Shown: positions 28,785 through 36,545 of the stretch, piece by piece
How the letters are laid out: every line of letters begins with the position of its first letter
Numbering within the stretch: the first letter of the stretch is position 1
DNA from: Streptomyces seoulensis
GTDB taxonomy: Bacteria > Actinomycetota > Actinomycetes > Streptomycetales > Streptomycetaceae
Assembly (NCBI RefSeq): GCF_022846655.1
Contig: NZ_AP025667.1
Coordinates: forward strand, 124,001 to 188,000
Length of the DNA: 64,000 nt
Direction of reading: 5' to 3'
Program-made: the position numbers and the translations under genes
The notes under the pieces: model-generated
Database searches by the model: none
Seen by the model: only the letters and a program-made list of their open reading frames with translations
Told to the model about the DNA's origin: nothing

Positions 28785-29691
28785 CCAGCCCGTCCCCACG
28801 GCACCGGCGCCCTCGGGCGACCAGTCCCGCATCCACGACATCGGCTACCGCGGCTACGACGGCCCCCGGCTCGGCCGCGCCTACGCCCGCCGCTCGCTGT
28901 ACTCGCAGTCCCTGCGCGGCGCCTACGGCCTCGGCCGCTCGGCGAAGTCCAAGGTCCTGCCGATGCTGCTGTTCGCGGTGATGTGCGTGCCCGCCGCCAT
29001 CATGGTCGCGGTCGCCGTCACCACCAAGGCGCACGACCTGCCGGTTCCCTACACCCGGTACGCGATCATCATGCAGGCCGTGATCAGCCTGTTCGTCGCC
29101 TCCCAGGCCCCGCAGTCCGTCTCCCGCGACCTGCGCTTCAAGACGGTCCCGCTGTACTTCTCGCGGCCCATCGAGACCGCCGACTACGTGCTCGCCAAGT
29201 TCGCGGCGCTCGCCTCGGCCCTGTTCATCCTCACCGGGGGCCCGCTGCTCGTGCTGTTCGTGGGCGCGCTGCTCGCCAAGATGGACGTGGCCCATCAGAG
29301 CGAGAAGTTCGGCCAGGGCGTGGTCGCGGTGGTCCTGCTCTCCCTGCTGTTCGCCGGGATCGGCCTGGTCATCGCCGCCGTCACGCCGCGCCGTGGCTTC
29401 GGCATCGCCGCCGTCATCGCCGTCATGACCATCTCCTACGGCGCCGTCTCCACCCTCCAGGCCATCGCCGACTCCCAGGGCAACAGCGGTTCGGTGCCGT
29501 GGATCGGCCTGTTCTCCCCGGTCACCCTGATCGACGGCGTCCAGTCCGCGCTGCTCGGCGGCAAGTCGTCGTTCCCCGGCGGCGTCGGCCCGTCCACGGG
29601 CGAGGGCTTCGTCTATCTGATCGTCGTCCTCGGCCTGATCGCCGCGAGCTACGGCCTCATGCTGCGCCGCTACAAGAAGGTGGGCCTGTGA
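28774..29691 (+). CDS. ABC-2 type transporter permease
   Basis: The 305-residue protein has an N-terminal cytoplasmic stretch of about 65 residues, including the conserved-looking IHDIGYRGYDGPRLGR, and about six membrane helices, typical of an ABC-2 permease. AAGGAGG precedes the ATG at 28774 inside the end of the upstream ATPase gene. It pairs with the ATPase at 27816. The exported substrate is unknown. Confidence 0.85.
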   Translation: MAVDQPVPTAPAPSGDQSRIHDIGYRGYDGPRLGRAYARRSLYSQSLRGAYGLGRSAKSKVLPMLLFAVMCVPAAIMVAVAVTTKAHDLPVPYTRYAIIMQAVISLFVASQAPQSVSRDLRFKTVPLYFSRPIETADYVLAKFAALASALFILTGGPLLVLFVGALLAKMDVAHQSEKFGQGVVAVVLLSLLFAGIGLVIAAVTPRRGFGIAAVIAVMTISYGAVSTLQAIADSQGNSGSVPWIGLFSPVTLIDGVQSALLGGKSSFPGGVGPSTGEGFVYLIVVLGLIAASYGLMLRRYKKVGL

Positions 29692-30599
29692 CCACGCTCC
29701 AGATCGACCACGTCTCCCGCTGGTTCGGCAACGTGGTGGCCGTCAACGACATCACCATGACCATCGGCCCCGGCGTGACGGGCCTGCTCGGCCCCAACGG
29801 TGCGGGCAAGTCCACCCTCATCAACATGATGGGCGGCTTCCTCGCCCCCTCGACCGGCACCGTCACCCTCGACGGACAGCAGGTCTGGCGCAACGAGTCG
29901 GTGTACAAGCACATCGGCATCGTCCCCGAGCGGGAGGCGATGTACGACTTCCTCACCGGGCACGAATTCGTTCTCGCCAACGCCGAGTTGCACGGTCTCG
30001 GCGCCAAGGCCGCCCAGCGCGCGCTCGCCACCGTCGAGATGGAGCACGCCCAGGACCGGAAGATCTCCACCTACTCCAAGGGCATGCGGCAGCGCGTGAA
30101 GATGGCCTCCGCGCTCGTCCACGACCCCTCGCTGCTGCTGCTCGACGAGCCGTTCAACGGCATGGACCCGCGCCAGCGCCTGCAGTTGATGGAGCTGCTG
30201 CGCGCCATGGGCGACGAGGGCCGCACCGTGCTGTTCTCCTCGCACATCCTGGAGGAGGTCGAACAGCTCGCCCGGCACATCGAGGTCGTCGTCGCCGGAC
30301 GGCACGCGGCCAGCGGCGACTTCCGCAAGATCCGCCGCCTGATGACCGACCGTCCGCACCGCTACCTGGTGCGTTCCAGCGACGACCGCGCCCTCGCGGC
30401 CGCCCTGATCGCCGACCCGTCGACCGCGGGCATCGAGGTCGACGCCGTCGAGGGCGGCCTGATCGTCCAGGCCGTCGACTTCGGCCGCTTCACCACGCTG
30501 CTGCCCAAGGTCGCCAGCGACCAGGGCATCCGGCTCCTCACGGTCTCGCCCTCGGACGAGTCCCTGGAGTCCGTCTTCTCGTATCTCGTCGCGGCGTAG
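29688..30599 (+). CDS. ABC transporter ATP-binding protein (second of pair)
   Basis: The 303-residue ATPase has Walker A GPNGAGKST, signature YSKGMRQRVKMASAL, Walker B LLLLDEPFNGMD and SSHIL. The GTG at 29688 overlaps the permease stop (GTGA), so it is translationally coupled. It resembles the first ATPase of the operon but the two are clearly divergent, pointing to an old duplication of an ATPase-permease unit. Confidence 0.9.
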   Translation: MTTLQIDHVSRWFGNVVAVNDITMTIGPGVTGLLGPNGAGKSTLINMMGGFLAPSTGTVTLDGQQVWRNESVYKHIGIVPEREAMYDFLTGHEFVLANAELHGLGAKAAQRALATVEMEHAQDRKISTYSKGMRQRVKMASALVHDPSLLLLDEPFNGMDPRQRLQLMELLRAMGDEGRTVLFSSHILEEVEQLARHIEVVVAGRHAASGDFRKIRRLMTDRPHRYLVRSSDDRALAAALIADPSTAGIEVDAVEGGLIVQAVDFGRFTTLLPKVASDQGIRLLTVSPSDESLESVFSYLVAA

Positions 30600-30609
30600 G
30601 AGGCCGAAG

Positions 30610-31329
30610 ATGTACGACCCCACAGTCGCCCGGCTCACCTACCGGGCCCTGCTCGGCCGCCGCCGGGCTCTCGTCCTCGGCGCCCTGCCCCTGCTGCTCA
30701 TCGTGATCTCGGTGGCCGTACGCGCCCTGACCGGCGCCGATGACCAGGTCGCCGCCGACGTGCTCGGCGGGTTCGCCCTCGCCACGATGGTGCCGATCAT
30801 CGGCGTCATCGCGGGCACGGGCGCCATCGGACCGGAGATCGACGACGGCTCCGTGGTCTATCTGCTGTCCAAGCCGCTGAAGCGGCCGACGATCATCTTC
30901 ACCAAGCTGATCGTCGCCATCGCGGTGACCATGGTGTTCTCCGCCCTGCCCACCCTGATCGCCGGGCTGATCCTCAACGGCAACGGCCAGCAGGTCGCCG
31001 TCGCCTACACGGTCGCCGCGCTCGTCGCGTCCATCGCCTACTCCGCGCTGTTCCTGCTGCTCGGCACGGTCTCGCGGCACGCGGTGGTCTTCGGGCTGGT
31101 CTACGCCCTGGTCTGGGAGGCGCTGTTCGGCTCCCTGGTGTCCGGCGCCCGCACCCTGAGCGTCCAGCAGTGGTCGCTCGCGGTCGCGCACAAGGTGGTC
31201 GGCAGCGACCTGATCACCTCCGACGTCGGCCTGCCCACCGCCACCGCCCTGCTGGTCGTGGTCACCGTCGCGGCCACCTGGTACGCCGGCCAGCGGCTGC
31301 GCGCGCTGACCCTGGCGGGCGAGGAGTAG
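30610..31329 (+). CDS. ABC transporter permease (second)
   Basis: The 239-residue protein has six hydrophobic segments and a short cytoplasmic N-terminus (LTYRALLGRRRALVLGALPLLL). It follows the second ATPase by 10 nt, and TAGGAGG precedes the ATG. Together the four genes make either two exporters or one heterotetrameric pump. A hairpin at 31342-31370 ends the operon. Confidence 0.87.
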   Translation: MYDPTVARLTYRALLGRRRALVLGALPLLLIVISVAVRALTGADDQVAADVLGGFALATMVPIIGVIAGTGAIGPEIDDGSVVYLLSKPLKRPTIIFTKLIVAIAVTMVFSALPTLIAGLILNGNGQQVAVAYTVAALVASIAYSALFLLLGTVSRHAVVFGLVYALVWEALFGSLVSGARTLSVQQWSLAVAHKVVGSDLITSDVGLPTATALLVVVTVAATWYAGQRLRALTLAGEE

Positions 31330-31341
31330 GGGCCCTGTCGT

Positions 31342-31370
31342 CCGGCGCCGGCGTAATTCGCTGGCGCCGG
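31342..31370 (+). terminator. hairpin terminator of the ABC operon
   Basis: Arms 31342-31353 and 31359-31370 pair over 12 bp with a single mismatch or wobble, closing a TAATT loop. It lies 12 bp after the last permease stop. Confidence 0.7.
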
Positions 31371-31606
31371 TCTTCCGGGCCGGGGCACAGTGGGGGAGCG
31401 GACGCCGGGTCACCGAGCCCGGGCCGCTCCCGAACCGGGAGAGGAGCTGGACGACACCTCGTCCAGCTTCCGTCAGGACGGCCCCGAGCCGGCTCCGGTG
31501 TAGTCACTCCACCGTCGAGCCCGCTCCCGCACAGGGTCCGTCCGGGGCGGCCGCTTCGAGCACGCGATGTCGCTCTCGCGTGGGCCGCCCACCCGGAGGA
31601 TCGGCA

Positions 31607-31645
31607 AAGAGGCAAGGCACCGGCTTCAGCCGCGCCTTGCCTCTT
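31607..31645. terminator. hairpin terminator of the serS-HAD unit
   Basis: Arms 31607-31618 and 31634-31645 form a perfect 12-bp stem, with a small inner stem (CGGCT/AGCCG) in the loop. It lies 9 bp after the HAD stop on the minus strand and has a TT-rich tail. Confidence 0.8.
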
Positions 31646-31654
31646 CGTCGTGGT

Positions 31655-32458
31655 TCAGCCGAGCAGTCGCTCCAGCACCAGCGCGATGCCGTCCTCCTCG
31701 TTGGAGGCGGTCACCTCGTCGGCCACGGCCTTCAGCTCCTCGTGGGCGTTGGCCATGGCCACGCTGTGCGCGGCCCAGCCGAACATCGGCACGTCGTTCG
31801 GCATGTCGCCGAAGGCGATCGTGTCGGCCGCCTTCAGCTTCAGCCGCCGGGCCGCCAGCGACAGCCCCGTGGCCTTGGACAGCCCGAGCGGCAGCAGCTC
31901 CACGATGCCCTCGCCCGCCATGACGACGGTGACGAAACCGCCTGCGGCGCGTGAGGCCGCGTCCGCCAGCTCGTCCGTGGACAGCGTCGGATGCTGGATG
32001 TAGATCTTGTTCAGCGGCGCTTCCCACAGGTCGGCAGCGTCCGTGAACGGCTTCCCCGGCAGCCGGCCGGTGACCGCGTAGCCGGGGCCGACCATGACCT
32101 CGCCGTCCAGGCCGTCCCGGCTCGCCGCCAGGTACAGCGGACCCACCTCGGCCTCGATCTTGGCCAGCGCCACGCCCGCCAACTGCCGGTCCAGCGTCAC
32201 CGAGGTCAGCAGCCGGTGCTGTCCGGCGTCGTAGACCTGGGCGCCCTGGCCGCAGACGGCGAGGCCCTCGTAGCCGAGGTCGTCCAGTATGTGCCGGGTC
32301 CAGGGCACGGCCCGGCCGGTGACGACGATGTGCGCGGCGCCCGCGGCCGTGGCGGCGGCGAGCGCCTCACGGGTGCGCGGCGAGATCGTCTCGTCGCCGC
32401 GCAGCAGCGTGCCGTCCAGGTCGGTGGCGACCAGGCCGTAGGGGAAGGGGTTGCTCAC
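31655..32458 (-). CDS. Cof-type HAD hydrolase (paralogue), coupled to serS
   Basis: The 267-residue HAD phosphatase has DLDGT near residue 13, VVTGR, the lysine in SKATG and [10 protein letters not shown]. It resembles the protein at 23081-23989 across its length, including identical FGDMPND and TDLDGTLLR cores. GTG 32458 overlaps the serS stop in a GTGA, so it is translationally coupled to serS. A role in phosphate or cofactor salvage is inferred. An upstream in-frame extension is antisense-like and rejected. Confidence 0.9.
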   Translation of the reverse strand: MSNPFPYGLVATDLDGTLLRGDETISPRTREALAAATAAGAAHIVVTGRAVPWTRHILDDLGYEGLAVCGQGAQVYDAGQHRLLTSVTLDRQLAGVALAKIEAEVGPLYLAASRDGLDGEVMVGPGYAVTGRLPGKPFTDAADLWEAPLNKIYIQHPTLSTDELADAASRAAGGFVTVVMAGEGIVELLPLGLSKATGLSLAARRLKLKAADTIAFGDMPNDVPMFGWAAHSVAMANAHEELKAVADEVTASNEEDGIALVLERLLG

Positions 32459-33732
32459 TTGGCGACCGGCTCCAGGACTTCCCGTCCGCCCAGGTAGGGG
32501 CGCAGGACCTCGGGGACACGGACCGAGCCGTCGGGCTGCTGGTGGTTCTCCAGGATCGCCACGATGGTGCGCGGTACGGCGCACAGGGTGCCGTTGAGCG
32601 TGGCCAGCGGTCGGACCTGCTTGCCGTCGCGCATCCGGATCTGCAGCCGGCGGGACTGGTACTCGGTGCAGTCCGAGGTGGACGTCAGCTCGCGGTACTT
32701 GCCCTGGGTCGGGATCCACGCCTCGCAGTCGAACTTGCGGGCGGCGGAGGAGCCCAGGTCAGCGGTGGCCACGTCGATCACGCGGAACGGCAGCTCCAGC
32801 GAGGTCAGCCACTGCTTCTCCCACTCCAGCAGGCGCTGGTGCTCGGCCTCGGAGTCCTCGGGGGCGACGTAGGAGAACATCTCCACCTTGTCGAACTGGT
32901 GGACCCGGAAGATGCCGCGGGTGTCCTTGCCGTGCGAACCGGCCTCGCGGCGGAAGCAGGGGGAGAAGCCGGCGTAGCGCAGCGGCAGCCGGTCCGCGTC
33001 GATGATCTCGTCCATGTGGTACGCGGCGAGCGCCACCTCGGAGGTGCCGACCAGGTAGAGGTCGTCCTTGTCCAGGTGGTACACGTCCTGCGCGGCCTGG
33101 CCGAGGAAGCCGGTGCCCGCCATGGACTGGGGGCGCACCAGCGCCGGGGTCAGCATCGGGGTGAAGCCGGCCGCGGTGGCCTGCGCGATGGCCGCGTTGA
33201 CCAGGGCCAGCTCCAGCAGGGCGCCGACGCCGGTGAGGAAGTAGAAGCGGGAGCCGGAGACCTTGGCGCCGCGCTCGGTGTCGATCGCGCCGAGGATCTG
33301 GCCGAGCTCCAGGTGGTCCTTGGGCTCGAAGCCCTCGGCGCCGAAGTCGCGGATCGTGCCGTGGGTCTCGAGGGTGACGAAGTCCTCCTCGCCGCCGACG
33401 GGGACACCGGGGTGGACGAGGTTGCCGAGACCGAGCAGCAGGCGCTGGGTCTCCGCGTCGGCCTCGTCGCGCTCGGCGTCGGCCGCCTTGACGTCGGCCT
33501 TGAGCTGCTCGGCGCGGCTGAGCAGCTCGGCCCGCTCCTCGGGAGTGGCCTTGGGGATCAGCTTGCCGAGCTGCTTCTGCTCGGCGCGCAGCTCGTCGAA
33601 GCGGACGCCTGAGGACCTGCGCCGCTCGTCGGCAGACAGGAGGGCGTCGACGAGCGCGACATCCTCTCCACGAGCACGCTGGGAAGCGCGCACACGGTCA
33701 GGGTCCTCACGAAGCAGGCGAAGGTCAATCAC
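32455..33732 (-). CDS. serS: seryl-tRNA synthetase
   Basis: The 425-residue protein charges tRNA-Ser. The N-terminal helical arm (about residues 25-105, rich in Ala, Glu, Arg and Lys) binds the long variable arm, and class II motifs follow: motif 2 around [25 protein letters not shown] and motif 3 near [16 protein letters not shown]. The GTG at 33732 begins the family start [16 protein letters not shown]. Two tRNA-Ser genes lie in this window. Upstream DNA carries DnaA-box-like sites. Confidence 0.97.
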   Translation of the reverse strand: MIDLRLLREDPDRVRASQRARGEDVALVDALLSADERRRSSGVRFDELRAEQKQLGKLIPKATPEERAELLSRAEQLKADVKAADAERDEADAETQRLLLGLGNLVHPGVPVGGEEDFVTLETHGTIRDFGAEGFEPKDHLELGQILGAIDTERGAKVSGSRFYFLTGVGALLELALVNAAIAQATAAGFTPMLTPALVRPQSMAGTGFLGQAAQDVYHLDKDDLYLVGTSEVALAAYHMDEIIDADRLPLRYAGFSPCFRREAGSHGKDTRGIFRVHQFDKVEMFSYVAPEDSEAEHQRLLEWEKQWLTSLELPFRVIDVATADLGSSAARKFDCEAWIPTQGKYRELTSTSDCTEYQSRRLQIRMRDGKQVRPLATLNGTLCAVPRTIVAILENHQQPDGSVRVPEVLRPYLGGREVLEPVAK

Positions 33733-34203
33733 AGGGGCAAGGCTACCGGTGCCCGCCGGCCGGCCGGGACCCGTGTCCCCAATGACGCAGAGTGAGCGGA
33801 GTGGCCCGAGAGGTCGATTACGGTTCCCTTTTTCCCGTCCGGTCGGCCGGAGAGCCGGACTCCCTTGCGGCGCACGGCACTTGTCCACAGAGATCCACAC
33901 CGCGGGAAGAGTTATCCACAGGCTGTGCGAACTGTCTGTGGATTTTGGAATTGATCATTCCGAGCCCGTTGGCATCCCCGAAGAATTCCCGGTTCAAACT
34001 CCTGGTACAGACACTTTCGGGTGGAAAGTGGTCGCCCCAAAAGATGAATCAAAGGAAACGGGTGGACGAAGAGTGATCCGGGCTGGGCTGAATGCACCTG
34101 AGCGCTGTGAGCCGATTTGTCGACCGCATGGGTGTTGTTGTCGACTTGTCCCCAGGTCGAGAAGCGGACCTGTGGATAACTTCTGTGGATAACGAGACCC
34201 CTG
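33733..34203. other. 471-bp non-coding region with DnaA-box-like sites
   Basis: The gap between serS and pheA (both leftward) has no gene I can support. It holds seven DnaA-box-like 9-mers in three groups, detailed in the next entry, in DNA that is more AT-rich than the surroundings around 33935-34060. The serS promoter must also lie here. Confidence 0.6.
33881..34192. other. DnaA-box-like cluster between serS and pheA
   Basis: Perfect TTGTCCACA lies at 33881-33889, and TTATCCACA at 33912-33920. AGATCCACA (33891) and TGTGGATTT (33937) are weaker. TGTGGATAA occurs at 34171-34179 and 34184-34192 (inverse orientation), and TTGTCCCCA at 34146. Streptomyces DnaA prefers TTGTCCACA-like boxes. The number and spacing exceed what I would expect by chance in GC-rich DNA. 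Confidence 0.65.
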
Positions 34204-35136
34204 CTAGAAACGGCCGTCCTGGCAGCGCGTCACCCAGTCGGACGCCGCGAGGAACTCCTGATCCGAGGTGCCCGGCAGCATCGGCCGAGCCCCGCCCGGC
34301 GCGATGTCGGCGCGCGGATAGGAACCCAGGAAACGCACCTGGAGACAGATTCGCTTCAGCCCCATCAGCGCCTCCGCCATCCGCCGGTCGGAGATGTGCC
34401 CCTCGGCGTCCACGCAGAAGCAGTAGTTGCCGATACCCGCGCCGGTCGGCCGGGACTGGAGCAGCATCAGGTTGATGCCACGGGTGGCGAACTCACCCAG
34501 GAGATCACGCAGCGCGCCGGGGTGGTCGTCCCGCTGCCACAGCACCACCGAGGTCTTGTCGGCACCGGTCGGCGCGGCGGGCCGGGCGGGCCGGCCGACC
34601 AGCACGAACCGGGTCTGCGCGTTCTCCGCGTCGTGGATGCCGGTCTCCAGCGGCACCAGGCCGTACCGCGCCGCCGCGAACTCGCCCGCGAAGGCCGCGT
34701 CGTACCGGCCCTCCTGGACCAGGCGGGCGCCGTCCGCGTTCGAGGCGGCCGACTCCCACAAGGCGTCCGGGAGGTGGGCCCGCATCCAGTTGCGGACCTG
34801 GGGCTGGGCGGCGGGATGCGCGGTGACCGTCTTGATGTCGGCGAGCTTCGTGCCCGGCCGGACCAACAGCGCGAAGGTGATCGACAGCAGCACCTCGCGG
34901 TAGATCGTGAGCGGCTCCCCCGCGACGAGTTCGTCCAGGGTGGTGGTGATCCCGCCCTCGACCGAGTTCTCGATCGGCACGAACGCGGCCTCCGCGTCCC
35001 CGGTGCGCACCGCGTCCAGCGCGGACTGCACCGAGACGTACGGGATCAGCTCGCGGGTGGCCGCCTCCGGAAGAGTGCGGAGGGCGACTTCGGTGAAGGT
35101 GCCTTCGGGACCGAGATACGCGTAGCTCGCTGGCAT
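34204..35136 (-). CDS. pheA: prephenate dehydratase
   Basis: The 310-residue protein makes phenylpyruvate from prephenate in phenylalanine synthesis. The catalytic domain shows YLGPEGTFTE, IENSVEGG and the TRFVLVGR block; the C-terminal ACT domain (about 195-280) has DHPGALRDLLGEFATRGINLM followed by ESRP-type SRPTG, typical of Phe feedback control. ATG 35136 is the first start in frame and lies after a 117-bp gap from dtpA. Transcription direction matches serS. Confidence 0.96.
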   Translation of the reverse strand: MPASYAYLGPEGTFTEVALRTLPEAATRELIPYVSVQSALDAVRTGDAEAAFVPIENSVEGGITTTLDELVAGEPLTIYREVLLSITFALLVRPGTKLADIKTVTAHPAAQPQVRNWMRAHLPDALWESAASNADGARLVQEGRYDAAFAGEFAAARYGLVPLETGIHDAENAQTRFVLVGRPARPAAPTGADKTSVVLWQRDDHPGALRDLLGEFATRGINLMLLQSRPTGAGIGNYCFCVDAEGHISDRRMAEALMGLKRICLQVRFLGSYPRADIAPGGARPMLPGTSDQEFLAASDWVTRCQDGRF

Positions 35137-35253
35137 GCCCTCACCCTAATGGCCGTGCCGGAACCCGGCTCGACCGTCTCACCACGGCCACCCTTCCGGG
35201 TGGTTTCGATCCCGGACGCCTGCGAAGACGGCGTCCACGGTGCTCGGCCGGCG

Positions 35254-36537
35254 TCAGCCCTCCAGCAGCCGCTGCCCCACGTACTCGCCCTTCGCCGCGC
35301 CGCCCGGCACCGCGAAGAGCCCGCTGGCCTCGTGCCGCAGATACCGCGACAGCGCGTCGCCCCGGTCGAGCTTGCGCTGCACCGGCACGAAGCCGCGCAG
35401 CGGATCGGCCTGCCAGCAGATGAACAGCAGCCCGGCGTCGGGCGTGCCGTCGGCGTCGAAGCCGTCGTGGAAGGAGAACGGGCGCCGCAGCATCGCCGCC
35501 CCGCCGTTCTGGTCGGGCCGGGTGATCCGGGCGTGCGCGTTGAGCGGGACGACGTACTCGCCCTGCGCGTCCGCCTTCTCCAGGTCCATCGGCGTTCTCT
35601 CCCCGCCGCCGGACAGCGGGCCGCCGTCCGACTTGCGGCGGCCGATCACCGCCTCCTGGGCCGGGCGCGCGAGCTTCTCCCAGTCGTCCAGGAGCATGCG
35701 GATGCGGCGGACGACCGCGTAGGAGCCGTTCGCCATCCAGCCGGGCTCGCCCGAGGCCGGCACGAAGATCCGCCGGTCGAAGTCGGGCTCGGCGGGCTCG
35801 GGATTGCGGGTGCCGTCGATCTGGCCCATGAGGTTGCGCGTGGTCATGGGGCGTTCGGTGGTGCCGGGGGAGCGGTTGAAGCCGTTCATCTGCCAGCGGA
35901 CGCGGGCCGCGTCGCCCGCCTCCTTCTGGAGCGTGCGCAGGGCGTGGAAGGCGACCAGGGCGTCATTGGCGCCGATCTGCACCCAGAGGTCGCCCTCGCC
36001 GCGCTTCTTGTCGAGATGGTCGGCGGAGAAGTCGGGCAGCGGGTCCAGCGCGGCCGGCCGCTGCCTCTCCAGACCGGCGCGGGCGAAGAAGCTGTGCCCG
36101 AAGCCGAAGGTGACGGTCAGCGAGGAGGGCCCGGCGTCGCGGGCCACATCGGTGTCGTCGTGCGGGGCACTCTCGCCCGCCATCAGCCGCTCGGCCGCCG
36201 CCGACCAGCGGCGCAGCAGGGCCGCCGCCTCCTTGCGGCCCGCGCCAGGCTTCAGATCGAAGGCGACGAGATGACCGTGGGCCTGGAGCGCGTCGGTGAT
36301 GCCGGGCTGATGTTTCCCGTGAAACATCGCGCGGTCGGAGCCGATCGAGGTGAGCGGCGTGGCCGGTGCGGGCGCGGCCGCGTATCCCACGGCGCCGCCC
36401 GCCGCACCGAGCACGAGGCCGGTGGCCCCGGCGGTGCCGAGCAGTGTGCGCCGGGAGACACCCCGGCCCTGCTCGGGCGGGGCCGGGGGTGCCGTGGCTT
36501 CCGGGGTGCGGGCCTGGGGGACGGACGGGTCGGGCAT
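35254..36537 (-). CDS. dtpA: Tat-exported dye-decolourising peroxidase DtpA (EfeB-like)
   Basis: The 427-residue protein is a haem peroxidase of the DyP family with a Tat signal: SRRTLLG at residues 28-34, then a hydrophobic stretch and AAAPA cleavage region. The family motif GQIDGTRNP (about 238-246) carries the distal-site aspartate. It corresponds to DtpA of S. lividans, which works with ECuC and Sco to mature the copper oxidase GlxA. Here it ends the copper operon, 8 nt after CopC-CopD. A parS-like site lies inside its coding sequence, coding for FHGK just after the signal region. Confidence 0.93.
   Translation of the reverse strand: MPDPSVPQARTPEATAPPAPPEQGRGVSRRTLLGTAGATGLVLGAAGGAVGYAAAPAPATPLTSIGSDRAMFHGKHQPGITDALQAHGHLVAFDLKPGAGRKEAAALLRRWSAAAERLMAGESAPHDDTDVARDAGPSSLTVTFGFGHSFFARAGLERQRPAALDPLPDFSADHLDKKRGEGDLWVQIGANDALVAFHALRTLQKEAGDAARVRWQMNGFNRSPGTTERPMTTRNLMGQIDGTRNPEPAEPDFDRRIFVPASGEPGWMANGSYAVVRRIRMLLDDWEKLARPAQEAVIGRRKSDGGPLSGGGERTPMDLEKADAQGEYVVPLNAHARITRPDQNGGAAMLRRPFSFHDGFDADGTPDAGLLFICWQADPLRGFVPVQRKLDRGDALSRYLRHEASGLFAVPGGAAKGEYVGQRLLEG
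36312..36325. other. parS: parS-like site in the dtpA coding sequence
   Basis: GTTTCCCGTGAAAC differs from the parS consensus at one base (A5 to C on the plus strand). It encodes FHGK on the minus strand, shortly after the dtpA signal region. Confidence 0.65.
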
Positions 36538-36545
36538 GGTGCGGT

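Larger units (their letters stand above)
31330..31654. other. convergent intergenic region with two hairpins
   Basis: The 325-bp gap between the ABC operon and the convergent HAD gene holds no supported gene. It has one GC-rich hairpin near each flanking gene (31342-31370 and 31607-31645), with nothing else recognised between them. Confidence 0.55.

Noticed and set aside
33881..34192. An origin of replication at the DnaA-box cluster
   Set aside because: dnaA and dnaN are not present and a Streptomyces oriC has many more boxes over several hundred bases; a titration or regulatory cluster is more likely.
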